Shown here: one piece after another, positions 33,965-44,652 of the stretch
Position numbering within the stretch: position 1 is the stretch's first letter
Layout: every line of letters starts with the position of its first letter
DNA from: Acanthamoeba sp. SK_2022b
Taxonomy: Eukaryota > Discosea > Longamoebia > Acanthamoebidae
Assembly: GCA_027943245.1 (NCBI GenBank)
Contig: JANDJZ010000356.1
Span: forward strand, 1 to 47,163
Direction: 5' to 3'
Length of the DNA stretch: 47,163 nucleotides
Position numbers and translations under genes: made by a program
The notes under the pieces: generated by a model
What the model was told of the DNA's origin: nothing
What the model saw: only the letters and a program-made list of their open reading frames with translations
Databases searched by the model: none

Positions 33965-34557
33965 GACGCCTATCGTCCCCGTAAATGTTCGTGTGCATGG
34001 TAAAGGGCCCTTATTCGAAGAGACCTGCGCGAAGACCTGGGAAGAAAAGAGGCGAACCCAAAAATGCACGTTGCTATGATGCGGAGTGTTTTGGAACAGA
34101 AATTCTAGAGAGCAGCGAGAAATCTGCTGTAAGTTATAACTGCCGCGAGACCTCTTTAAGTGGTGGTGCCTTGCATCCCAATGTATTTAATTACGTGTTA
34201 CAACATAAAGTAACCCGTAGGTTTTTGTGTAAGCTACAGCAAACCGGGTAAGCTTTTTTTCTTAGCGGCGGACCTCGGTAATCGCATCGCCACGGCCACG
34301 GTATTAGTGACGTTGAAGGCCTGCGATATATACGCTAGTTGTCAGAAGATATGAAGGCAAACAAATTTCACCTCGACGTTCTGGACGGGCTGCACCGAAG
34401 GAACCATGGAAGCGTGGTAAATGGGTTAACCTAACCTTCAACCGATACTCAACCAGCGACGACCCCGGGTAACTGCTGCACCATGTAATTACAAGGAGAC
34501 GACAAATACGAATTGGCCTGTGCGTCAACGTTGATTGTTGTTCTGTATCTTTTGGAT
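33965..34557 (+). other. intergenic region, no supported gene
   Basis: It should hold the GT77-gene promoter and the 3' UTR of the next minus-strand gene. It is less GC-rich than its surroundings. Short ORFs on both strands show no family signal. Confidence 0.5.
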
Positions 34558-36195
34558 CTAACTAAGTAGGGGGTTGTGGGGGGGCCTTGGCTTTGGTTTT
34601 GGGAGCTGCTGGAACGATAGCATCGACCCATACAGCGCTGTGCGCACGAGGAGTACATGCTCACACCTATCTGGCCGAGGTAGCACGAAGAGAAACCAGC
34701 TTCTTGGGGCCGCGGCATCTAGCCAGTAGAGTGCTAGAAGGGGCTGTCCTTCTTCTTGTAGTAGTTGTAGTATAAGGTCGTCTTGTGTTCCTGGCGGCAG
34801 CTGCGCCAGCGCAGCATTCAACACTGGGCGACTGAACTGCGGGAAGCTGTGTACGAACAGAGCAGCGTGTCCAGCTCCTCTCTGGGCTGCGGTCTTGCCC
34901 TCCTCCTCCTCGCAATGGATGATGTCAGCTTGCGGAGGCCGCACTAGCTGCAACCCAGCTCTGGCCTGAAGCCAGTGTGCAAGGTTGGTATTCTTCAAGT
35001 AGCCCGAGTGCCGGTCGTATTCACCCTCAGCCCGCTCGTAGTCGCTTAGGCACATGGCCACCACGCCATAATCTGAGTGGGTCCAGCCACCTAGGTGTGA
35101 ATTGTTCGGGGAAGTGGCGGTAGCGATGGTACTGGGAAGCTCCTCACTCGACGTCTGTTCTGAGAGATCAAGGGTCTGGCGCATCACTGGGGCGAATGCT
35201 GTGTGGCCGCAATGCACGTAGCGGTGGATGTGGGTGCTCAAATCCGGTGTGACGTCCGTGGAGGAATAAATGGCAAAGAGGATGGAGTCATTGTCATGAT
35301 GATGATGATCATCTTCGTCGTCGTCGTCGTCGTTGCAGGTGGTGCATCTAGGTGGTTGTTGTCCTCGCTCGGCTCGAGCTCCTCTTGGTTGTCGAAGTCT
35401 GTGCTTCACAGAATCAACCGCAGCAGCCAGTCCGATGGGTCGGGAGAAGTCTTGGCCCGGCAGCGTTATCAGTGTGGAATTGAAGCGAGCGTGCTGAAGC
35501 ACTGCTGCCACGTCATTGTTGTCGCCCTCTCCAGTTGGTCTAAAGTCGACGACGGTAAGGTGAATCGGTTGCTGCTTGAGCGTGCATATCCTCTCAAGTT
35601 GGTCAACCAGCCGCTGCAAAGAGGATACCTGACCACTGTGAGCTAGCACAATTTCCAGAGGCGGCCTGCTGTCGTCGCTGGTAGCAGCTGCCGATTGTGG
35701 CAAGATTGTGTGACTGAGCACAAGACGGGCATGTGTAGTCGCCAGATCGCAGGCACTCAAGTCTTCGGCGGGGATCGTCGATGAGCTTACGACCGGCATG
35801 GCAGCAGAGTCCGCAACTGGCGTACCAATTGTGGTGCCAGTAGTAAGAGCAAAGGAGACATGAGCCCTGATAGACACCAGTCGAACACAGGCGCTGATCG
35901 TTGTCTCGCTCACGCTGGACCACTTGCTGACAATGACGTGGTCCCAGCCGTGGTGAAGCGAGTTGAAGACAGTATGCACAAGACCCGCTAGGAGAGAATC
36001 GCCGAACTGCGTGTGGACGCCAAGGCGCTCCGGTTTGGCAGAACCTATCATTGGGGTGGAGTTAATGACGCTAATGTTCTTGCCTCGTTCATCTATAATC
36101 CACGCCAGATTCCACTTGTCGAAGATGTAGGGCAAGTAAAGCGGCCATCGCTTCTTACGCGCCATGGCATAGGTGTCTTCCCGCTCCCGATTCTC

Positions 36196-36269
<74 letters not shown>

Positions 36270-37416
36270 CTGCCGGTGCTTTAGTGCCGCTCCGCCGGGA
36301 AGTTACTGTGCCAGTGCTACAAAGCGATTTGACATGCCATACCGTCGCTTGCGGGCAGATGAATGTGCGCAGCTGGTTGTGGCGAGCGTTCAGGAAGAAG
36401 TCGTAGTGGTCGTTGGTGCGCAGCATGTCATCCCAGCCCGATCGCACCAATGAGTCTACGCGAGCCAAGAAACTGTGCTGGACCATGTCGGTGCGGTAGC
36501 ATCCTTTGTAGTTGGCCTCTTCGTTGTCATACCGTGATGTGTGTGGTTCAATTATCAACCCCACCCTTTGGTTGGTGGCAGGGAGGCCATCATCACTGTT
36601 GATGCTGTCGTCGTTGAGCCGTGCAGTGTCGGAGCGGTGAAGCTGTTGCGTATGCAGCTGCACGGGCACCAGCGAGGCATCGCTGCGTCGTGCGCAGGCG
36701 AAGTTCATAACCTGGTGGGATGGTCGTGCCACGACTGGGTGCAGAGGTGGGCGGTCGTTGGTGTCGCAGCGGGCACTTCCTACAATGTCGGCGTTCGCAG
36801 TTTGCAGTACTTCGAGCATGAATGCCAGGTCAAATGTGGAATCGAGCATGTAGTCGTCATCGAGCATCACCACAAGTCGGAAGCCAGCGCGCCGCACCTG
36901 CTCCACGAGGAAATTACGCCCATAGCCCACACCGGAGTCGAACGGCAGAGCGAAGTAGTTGATGGTGTGCTCAAGCTCTCTGGAGAAGGTGGTGAACTTG
37001 TTGGCTTGTGCGCTGTCGTCCACAACAAAGACCGAATTGTGTGGATAGAGTTCACGAATACGTTGAACGACCAGCGCCACACAATGCGGACGCTCGAAAG
37101 ACTTGATGGCGAAGGCCACGTCGCTGACGTTCAATAACAACCGAGGCAATGATGCTGCATCTGCCGCTGCGGTTGGGCCTCCATGATGGGGTTCGTATAT
37201 GTGTGACTGCTCTCTGTAGTTGTTTTCACTTCTAGCTCGTCTTTCTGAAGTGCCCACCCATCGCTCGGCCGCTGAAGGACCGCTGCCGGAGTCATACTGG
37301 GAGTAGTTTTCGAGACCACTGCCCCTCCGTGGGAGTAATGTCGTGATGACGATGTGCGAGCAAAAGAAAAAGAGCCCAAGAGCGCATAGTATAACGGGTA
37401 GGCGGAACCTCCTCAT
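34558..37416 (-). CDS. type II membrane protein: GT12-like GalNAc-transferase domain plus degenerate chondroitin GT7-like domain
   Basis: A single exon of 952 codons from the ATG at 37416 (an in-frame ATG at 37518 is an alternative). The signal anchor is RLPVILCALGLFFFCSHIVI. A GT12/beta-1,4-GalNAc-transferase-like domain covers about residues 100-370: VAFAIKSFERPHCVALVVQR, VFVVDDSAQ, LPFDSGVGYGRNFLVEQVRR, LVVMLDDDYMLDSTFDLAF and ANADIVGS. A poly-Gln tract of about 25 CAA codons separates it from the second half. That half resembles chondroitin GalNAc-transferases (GT7): PLEIVLAHSGQVSSLQRLV, LTVVDFRPTGEGD, LPGQDFSRPIGLAAAV, SILFAIYSSTDVTPD, GGWTHSDYGVVAMCLSDYER. Where GT7 enzymes have DVD and WGxED, this has STDV and GYLKNTN, so the second domain may be inactive. 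No introns, unlike most of the window. Confidence 0.75.
36196..36269 (-). repeat. coding CAA repeat (poly-Gln)
   Basis: About 25 pure CAA codons (TTG on the + strand) in frame inside the GT12/GT7-like gene. It has the same unit as the intronic TTG array at 711-787. Confidence 0.95.
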
Positions 37417-37757
37417 TATTAGCGCAGATGCAGGCCTGTGGATGTCACCTACAGACTGAGAAAAGGGGGCGTTGCTTTGCTTCCTTCGGCCAGGCCCAAG
37501 GAGAAGAATGTAAGCCATTTGTCGCCAGGAAACCTGCGTCTTGTTAACGAGCCGGATGTAACCTACAGAACTAGGAGAAGACGGCGTTACCTGTGTGCCC
37601 ACACCAGGTGTTGCACGTGCACGGCATCCTGGCGATGGTTGCCCAGCGAGGACCGTTCAAGTCAGCAACCAACAGGAGTTGCGGCCGGAAACGAAACGAA
37701 TAAAATGCTGTGTAAAGCGTGCGCAGAAACTCGCAAAAACGCGCAACTTGACTCACC
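37417..37757 (+). promoter_or_regulatory. shared bidirectional promoter of two glycosyltransferase genes
   Basis: About 240-340 bp separates the divergent start codons of the GT12/GT7-like gene (-) and the exostosin gene (+). An imperfect 33-bp direct repeat occurs at about 37440 and 37555 (GATGTCACCTACAGACT versus GATGTAACCTACAGAAC, then similar GGCGTT ends). A perfect 10-bp palindrome TGCACGTGCA sits at 37612-37621, and an AT-rich CGAATAAAATG lies 60 bp before the exostosin ATG. The left repeat copy lies inside the 5' extension of the minus-strand gene if its upstream ATG (37518) is used. Confidence 0.45.
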
Positions 37758-40700
37758 ATGAACACCTGGACAAGGATTGTCGTCGTCCTTGGGCTGTTGG
37801 TCCTAGCCCAAGTGACTTACATTGCGCACCTCAAGCTCCCGCGGCCTGGCACTCCTTCGGAGGAGCACAGTACAACGAGCCGAACCTGGGTTCAACGAAC
37901 TACCATTGAGCACCGAGAGGAGATAGGAGAACCTGAACCTGGGGTGCTGCTGAAGGGACAAGCAGTGGTCGAGCAGCAGAGACAGCGGGAGCACAAAGAA
38001 GTTACTACTACTACTACTACTACAAGTCTTACGAGATGGGGAGAAGTGCCGTGGAAGCCACTCTTTGCTCCATTCGGGGCGACCTCGTCTGCTTCGAAGA
38101 CTGCTCATCCCGGCCGAGCGGAGCAAGCAGTCCAGCGTCGCATACGTCCTCAGCCTGCCATGGTGCTTCTGCCTCGCGCTAGCTCCGAGAAGCTGAAGCA
38201 AGTCAATGAGTTCCTGCTTAGGGTGGAGCAAGACCTGGACAATGAACGAGCCAATCGAGCCAAGACCGAACAGCGGTTGGTTGCTGCAGCAGAGCAGATG
38301 CAACAGCTTAACTGCAGCGTGCTCTCCAGCCAGGCGCTGTTGAACAGCAGTCGCTCCAGTGGTGACGGAGAGCTTCCTGGAGCCAGCCGCCGCGGCAGCG
38401 ACACAGCCAGCAAGTGCGCCCGCCTCAAGCGCGACAGTGCTGACATTGAGGCCAAGTTGCCGGGCTCTGCTGGTCGCATCCGCTCGCGCGAAATGGCCAT
38501 GAAGCAGATAGCCAAGCGGCTCAAGGAGCTACAGGAGCCCGATTCTTCGGCGGCCCGCTGCGATCTGAGCACCTGTTTCAACTGGAGCCGATGTACGAGG
38601 CCCAGCCAAGGGTCGGAGGGCTTCAGCGTATACGTCTACCCCGAAGTGCCCGAGCGGCCTCTGAGCGCTCACATGCGGGCTATCCTGGCCGCCATCCGCC
38701 GCCTGCCCTACGCCACCACCGACCCCAGCAAGGCGTGCATTTTGGTGCCGAGCGTGGACACCCTGGATCGCGACCCACTCTCGAGCAACTTCAACCCCGA
38801 CGCCGAGGAACAGCTGCACAGTCTTCCACACTGGGACGATGGGCGCAACCATGTGGTGTTTGTCCTCTTCCCCGGCAGCTACCCGTACTATCTCGAAACG
38901 TTGGATCTGGATGCGGGCCAGGCCATGATCGCCGGTTCGTGCCACACAGGCCAGACCTATCGCGAGGGCTTCGATCTGGCCATCCCGCACCTCAACCCAA
39001 ACGACAATATCGAGAAGCCGCTTCCTCTAGCTCTGCGCGCGAGCCTCGACGTCCCTCGCCGCTACCTAGCCACCTTTAAAGGCAAGCGCTATGTCTACGG
39101 CGTAGGCAGCGAGGCGCGCAATCTCCTCAAGCACCTCGACAACGGGCGTGATGTGATCATGCTCACAACTTGCAAGCACCTCGACTGGAAGAAATACGCC
39201 GATCAGTCATGCGAGGCCGACATGGAGCGATACGCGAGCTACGACTACGAAGACCTCATGGTGAACACCACCTTCTCGGTGTGCGTGCGTGGTCGTCGAG
39301 TGGCTTCATACCGCTTCCAGGAAACTATCGCGGCCCTGGCCATACCGGTAGTCCTCGCGGATGACTACATCATGCCTTTTACCGACGTCATTGACTGGAG
39401 CCAAGCCAGCGTCCGCATCGTCGAGAACGCGACCTCCGGAGTGGTGGGGCAGCTTCGGAACATCCCCCCCGATAGAGTAAGGCGCATGCAGCGGGCGGTC
39501 CACGTTCTCAGCACAACTGTGTTCCGCAACATCGACACCATGATGAGCACCACCTTCGATATCCTCTTCAACCGTCTCTTCCCCATCGACATGGCCAAGC
39601 CAAGCCAGCCTGATGACGTCTTCACCGCTGCAGCGCTTAGAGCTCTAAGCGGTGGCGGTCCGGACCGAAAGTGGTTATCACCTATGTCTGTAGATCCCTT
39701 GCCCGAGAACCGATATGTGGCCGTGCTCTCGGTTCCTCACCAGCGGTTCGATATACTCTTCGGTACGCTGACCGGCGGGCTGAGCGAAGCACAAGGCCTC
39801 GGCCGCGTGGTGGTGGTGGTCAACGATTTCGATACCACCAGCGACGACCCCCACAGCGCATCATCGAGTCGCATCACGATGCCCGGCCGGGAGCTCTGGC
39901 CACGCATCAACGTTCCGATCGAGGTGTACACGATGGTCAACGATAGTCCGAGCAACCGATTTACTCCGCTTCCCTCGGTCTTAATGTACGACGCATTCCT
40001 TTCTCTGGATGACGACGCCAATATGCCATCGGCCGAACTCGATTTCGGCTACTCGGTGTGGACCCGCGACAGCAGAACCCTCGTCGGTTGGCCGTGGCGC
40101 TCTCATCGCTTCGATGTCACAACGCAACACTGGAAGTATCACGCAACAGTTTCAGACGAGTCGGAGGAGTATAGCATGGTGCTGACGAGGGCTAGCTTCG
40201 CCCATACGCTCTTCCTCTGGCTCTATTGGGCCATGTCTCCCCCCGGAGCGCTCATGCATGTGGAAAACGCGAAGAGCTGCGAGGACATCCTATTCAACTT
40301 CGTCGTGGCCAACGTATCCCAGCAGGCGCCCATCCGAGTCCTCCCTTCGTCCAGCCAGCCACTCATTCCCTATGGATTCTACCACGTCGAAAGGATGGAC
40401 TCCCAGCAACGCTCTGAATGCCTCCAGCGCTTTGCAGACAGCTTTGGAGCAATGCCGTTGAGGTCATCGATAGTCGCTGCTATCCACCCGTCCGTTGTGT
40501 CGTCACCGCTGGACTCAAGAAGGGCATGGTGTGCAGTCGACCGTCCAATACGCCATCGGTGTGCCGGACGTGCCACCCACAAGATAACCTGGCTGCGAGA
40601 TGCCAGGCTCTGCCAAGAGGCCGAACGGGACGCTAAGCGGCAAGTGCGTTGGCTCACAAGCAGCGACGACCAAGAGCAATTCACCGTTGCCTTCAACGGC

Positions 40701-41709
40701 CAAGCCACGAGGAAGGACTTGCTTATCAGAGCTCTCCGAGCTTACGATGGGAGGCCCAGAATTGCGGAGATGCTTGTTGTCTGGGGACCACCGGAAGCGC
40801 CTGTGCCTAGCGCCGAAGAGCTTGGCGTGAACAAGACAGCGGTCACCTTTCTAACACACTTCCCTACCAACTCCCTGAACAACAGGTTCATCCCCTCCAA
40901 TGTTTGTCAGTCATCCAACTCTAATCAGAGAAACTAACATAGCGGAGGGCGCTTTATTTTCCAGATTTGCCATTGCCCATCATGTGCGAACAGAAGCTGT
41001 GCTTACCAACGACGACGACATGTTCTTCACTGAATCCGGCTTGGAGACTGCATTCAAGGTGCGCGTCACTTGACCCTACAGACAGCATACTAAGATGTAG
41101 ATACCTCACCATCATGATGTCTCCTTTGTGTTAATGACGCAACAGATATGGCAGCTTAATCGACAGTCAGTGGTTGGAGTGAGTGCTCGTGGTGGTGCGG
41201 CTACCAACCAGACCACAGGGCGGAGGCCCTACGTGACTGACGGGAGCACATGCCAGCTCAACATCGTCCTTACCAACATGGCCTTCATCTCTACTTCTCT
41301 TTTGAGAGAGTACTGGAAGCCTACAGGCCCACCTGCCCAAGCACGAGTCCTCGTTGACTCTTTCTCCAACGGGGAAGATATTGCTATGAACTTCGCCTCA
41401 ACTGCAGCCTTTGGTGCTCCTCCTGTGCTCTTGCAGAACGCCTGCTTCCAGAAGCTCACACACGCGTACGAACCACAATTTGCCCAACTGCTGGTGTCCT
41501 TGCCTTCACTGCTGACCATCAGATATCAACGGTCTTTGTACTCATGCAGACGTGGCTTGAGCGACAAGCCAGACCACTACGCAGAGAGGGAGGAGTGTGT
41601 CAACCAATTTGAGGGCGTTTATGGCCAGTGGCCATTGCTGGACGCTACTTTCTACTCGGCTGCAGAAGTTTCAGCTTGCAGCAACTACTCAAGCCAGCCA
41701 ACACCCTGA
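37758..41709 (+). CDS. exostosin-like glycosyltransferase with GT47 and two GT64 domains
   Basis: Three exons (37758-40885, 40965-41058, 41146-41709) join in phase to give 1261 residues. After a signal anchor (IVVVLGLLVLAQVTYIAHL) and a coiled coil (about 150-210), an exostosin GT47 domain spans about residues 285-600: FSVYVYPEVPERPLSAHMRA, ACILVPSVDTLD, RYLATFKGKRYVYGVG, FSVCVRGRRVASYRFQETIA, IPVVLADDYIMPFTDVIDW. The first GT64 domain (about 650-890) has SNRFTPLPSVLMYDAFLSLD plus DDA, LDFGYSVWTRDSRTLVGWPW, YSMVLTRASFAHTLF and CEDILFNFVVAN. The second GT64 domain (about 970-1260) has NSLNNRF, RTEAVLTNDDDMFFTESGLE, VVGVSARGG and NGEDIAMNFASTAAFGAPPV. In animals GT47-GT64 EXT proteins polymerise heparan sulfate. 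The extra GT64 is unusual. AATAAA lies at 41723. Confidence 0.88.
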
Positions 41710-41722
41710 CCAGATCTGATTC

Positions 41723-41728
41723 AATAAA
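41723..41728 (+). terminator. polyadenylation signal of the exostosin-like gene
   Basis: AATAAA 14 bp after the stop codon. Confidence 0.6.
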
Positions 41729-41749
41729 GTCGCCTAGTGAGCTCGCAAC

Positions 41750-42775
41750 AACTTAGGGATAAGAACGCAATGTACTGGGCAATCTACCCCCCAAACTATG
41801 CGCTGGGGCCCAGCAGCTTGTGGAGCCCAACCGTGTTCTTGTCCTAGACCAGCACCTGTTGTCCAGAGACGTGCGAGCGGGGGTAAAAAAGAACAGTGAT
41901 TTTATTGAGAACAAAGTACTATATATATGTCATCGTTTAGCTGAAGAGGTGGTTAGCCAAAGCATATGGCTCGGCGAAGTAGATTGGCGAACTGATGCAT
42001 CAGGTATGCAGGCCAACATGTTCATTGCTGTTGGATGTATAAAACATTCAGAGATTTACCAGCAATAAACAAGGTAAGGTATCGGCAAATATAGAATGTA
42101 GATGATGTGGCAACAGATTTTGTAACCACATCTGAATTGTATGACAGTGCCATTGATCTGATCATGAATGATGAAGTCTGACATCCAGATGCTTCATCCT
42201 TGCAACCTAGTGTTCAAGGAAATGAGACTCAGAAAAAAGTAACAATGACTGTTGTGACAATGTACACTTTTTCTACATGGATATATGTACAAGGCCTAAA
42301 AAAAAGCTTCATTTTATGTACACAGAGGCAAAAGTGATGTTGAAAAGTGTAAAAATGGTGCAACTCAGCACCAATTATGGGACCATCATCTAGGCTCTTG
42401 ACTAAAAAGCCAAGAAGCCAGTTGGTGAGGGAGCCAACATTGGTGATGCTGATGGTGGAGGAAGAGAGAGGAATAATACCATGGTAGAGGGCAGGTAGAA
42501 GGTGGGAGCAGCTTCATACAAGATGTGGACAGGTTTGGCTTTCTGTCCAGGAAGGTATGCACAAGAAGGGGCAGGTAGTTTGAGGCTGTTGAGAAGGTAG
42601 TTGTAGAGTGGCAGAGGCAGAGGTATGCAGTCATTTCCTTGGCTACCACCATGCTTGGCGTAGTGTTCTCACAGCAAGCAGCATGTCAAGCCATGGTATG
42701 CGCATCTGAATATAATTTAATCTTAGAGAGAACTGCATGGACACCAAAAATGGTGAGTAGATGTGGCTAAGCCAG
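41750..42775 (+). other. start of the subtelomeric region, decayed ORFs
   Basis: Base composition drops in GC from here to the telomere. A + strand frame near 42105-42330 reads DVATDFVTTSELYDSAIDLI then MNDEV, a single TGA, then HPDASSLQPSVQGNETQKKV and onward. It looks like a coding relic broken once. Between about 42402 and 42660 the minus strand has an open frame lacking a start (GGSQGNDCIPLPLPLYNYLL, then LPAPSCAYLPGQKAKPVHIL) that ends TAG at 42402. Neither matches a family I recognise. Confidence 0.4.
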
Positions 42776-43383
42776 TGGTGGAGTGGTTATTTAATCACTG
42801 CTGACACCAACACAACTAGACATGATGTGACCAGCGCCAGTAGTGGAGTATGGTCATATGGTAATCATCATCATCATCATCTTTTTGTAGATGGCCAGCT
42901 GTGGTCATTTCAGCAGTGGTTTTTTTTTGTTGCTGCTGTCGGCCAACACAACTTGAAATGCTGTGACCACCCCAGTGGAGTGGTCATTTTGGCAGTGGTT
43001 TTTTTTTTGTTGCTGCAATCTGCCAACACAACTCAAAATGCTGCAACCACCACAGTGGAGTGGTCATTTCCGTTTTTTTTGCTGTGCTGCTGTCTGACAA
43101 CACAACTTGAAATGCTGTGACCATCCCAGTGGAGTGGTCATTTCAGCAGTGGTTTTTTTTTGTTGCTGCTGTTGGCCAACACAACTTGAAATGCTGTGAC
43201 CACCCCAGTGGAGTGGTAATTTCATTATTGGGGTTTTTTTGTTTTTGTCAGCCCACACAACTCGAAATGCTGTGACCACCCCAGTGGAGTGGTCATTTCA
43301 TTATCAGGTTTTTTTGTGTTGCTGCTGTTGGCCAACACAATGTGAAATGCTGTGACCACCCCAGTGGAGTGGTCATTTTTCAT
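42776..43383 (+). repeat. subtelomeric tandem repeat, 75-80 bp unit with a hairpin core
   Basis: Six well-kept units (repeat phase points at about 42972, 43052, 43126, 43206, 43282 and 43362) follow at least one more degraded unit on the left. Each has a T run with TTGTTGCTGCTG, then CCAACACAACTTGAAATGCT and the core TGACCACCCCAGTGGAGTG followed by GTCA. The core is an inverted repeat (TGACCAC...GTGGTCA, with CCA/TGG inside) able to form a 23-nt hairpin. ORFs across it are by-products. Confidence 0.9.
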
Positions 43384-44079
43384 ACACCTGTTGTTTTGGA
43401 TCCAACAGCCAGCCCAACTATGTTGCAATAACCAGTCTTACCAGTTGGGGTTGAGCTCACTGTCCACACACCTAATCCAAGCAAACAAGGTTTTAACCCA
43501 TCCCACCCAATACCAACGCTCATGCATGCTCAGGCATAGGTGTGTCCAATCAAAACAGCTCCTTCTGCATGTGGCACAGCAAAACACAATTTCAGCCAGT
43601 GGCATTGTAGATTAATGATTGGTAATCCCAAGAAAATCCCACAACACAGACTCCGGCAATGGCCATATAAATCAGTAGGTTCCCATGCATCACTGCTGCT
43701 ACTGCTACTGCACAACACCTACCTATACCAACAACCACCAACATGTTGGACAGGCCAGCACCACAATTGGAATCTTGGGCCTTATATATAAGGCATCAGT
43801 GAGAACTGAAGATGTCAAGAACCTTTGTATTTGTTCAGCGCTGTTGGCACCCAACATGCCATGAATGCCAACCCCAACAATGGCAGTAGCAGCCAGCCAC
43901 ATGCATGTCCTGCCACCAGCAGCACCTTGAGGCCAGCCAGAGCAATAGTGATGACTACCTTGCCAGTTTGTTGAGCCACCATTGCTGCCACCACCAGCAG
44001 CACTGGAGCAGCAGCAACAGCTTCCTCCTTGTACTGTGGCCACAACCCCTACTTGGCAGTGCCAAATGTGGCCCTGTAC
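43384..44079 (+). other. subtelomeric region with CAG/CCA-rich low-complexity sequence
   Basis: Between the tandem repeat and the chromodomain candidate, both strands are open over long stretches because of CCA/CAG/GCA-rich composition. Frames translate as Gly/Ala/Cys- or His/Gln/Ser-rich peptides. No supported gene; it may include upstream exons of the chromodomain candidate. Confidence 0.4.
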
Positions 44080-44646
44080 ATGCAGCTGCGTCAACCGCTG
44101 CCCAGCAGCTGCAGGGTAGTGGCCTGCCCAAACTGCGCACCCCCATCCCCTGTCACCCCCACTTCACTACCACCAGCTGCCATGGTGGCCCCAATGGTGC
44201 TACCATTGGTGGTCCCTTCTTGGGTGGCCAGCACCACCACCACCACCATGAGGCCAAGTCCACCAATGCAGCCCATGTCAGTGGCCCAAGGCAGCATGCC
44301 AGCTCAGGTAATTTGTAATGCTTTTAGCTGGGTGGTTGTGGTGGAACTGAGACTAACTTACAGATGATTGGTTTCACAAAAAATCTGTGGTTGGGCAAGC
44401 TCCAGCAAAGACAACAACCACAACTTCAGCAACAATGAGAAAGAGGATCAAGTGGAAGTGATTCAAGACATGCGGATCAATAGTGAGGATGGCAAGCTCA
44501 AGGTCTGGGTCAAGTGGGAAGGCTACCCCACTGAGTTCAACACCTGGGAGGACTTTGACCAGATGGGGAATGCCCTGGAATGTGTGGAGGAATTCCTCAA
44601 GCCCAACCTTGAGGTAATTGTATCAAAATCAAACAAAGTGGCTTAA
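44080..44646 (+). CDS. candidate chromodomain protein (partial gene model)
   Basis: The supported part is about 44404-44646, an exon beginning after a CTCCAG acceptor: SKDNNHNFSNNEKEDQ, then the chromodomain VEVIQDMRINSEDGKLKVWV, KWEGYPTEFNTWEDFDQ and ALECVEEFLKPN. The aromatic cage positions (VEVI, W in VKWEGY, W in NTWED) are in place, as in HP1 and chromovirus integrases that bind methylated histone H3. An upstream Pro/Met/Thr-rich exon ending GSMPAQ at a GTAATT donor (about 44309) may belong to it. After NLE (about 44613) another GTAATT could be a donor, so the protein may continue. It could be a heterochromatin protein or a relic of a chromodomain-bearing retroelement; no integrase or RT was seen nearby. 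Confidence 0.55.
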
Positions 44647-44652
44647 ATCAGT

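Noticed and set aside
10584..34432. The 16-mer GGTAAATGGGTTAACC occurs at 10584 (intron of the secreted-protein gene) and at 34416 (intergenic).
   Set aside because: A shared 16-mer somewhere in a 47-kb window is expected roughly by chance on two strands, and the flanks do not match.
37438..37761. ORF with repeated DVTYR segments between the divergent glycosyltransferase genes.
   Set aside because: It reflects the DNA-level direct repeat in the shared promoter; there is no ATG-led conserved protein and it overlaps the exostosin start.
42750..43430. Possible CRISPR-like array in the subtelomere because units are regularly spaced.
   Set aside because: Spacers are themselves repeats of one another, the unit is a decaying tandem satellite, and the sequence is eukaryotic.
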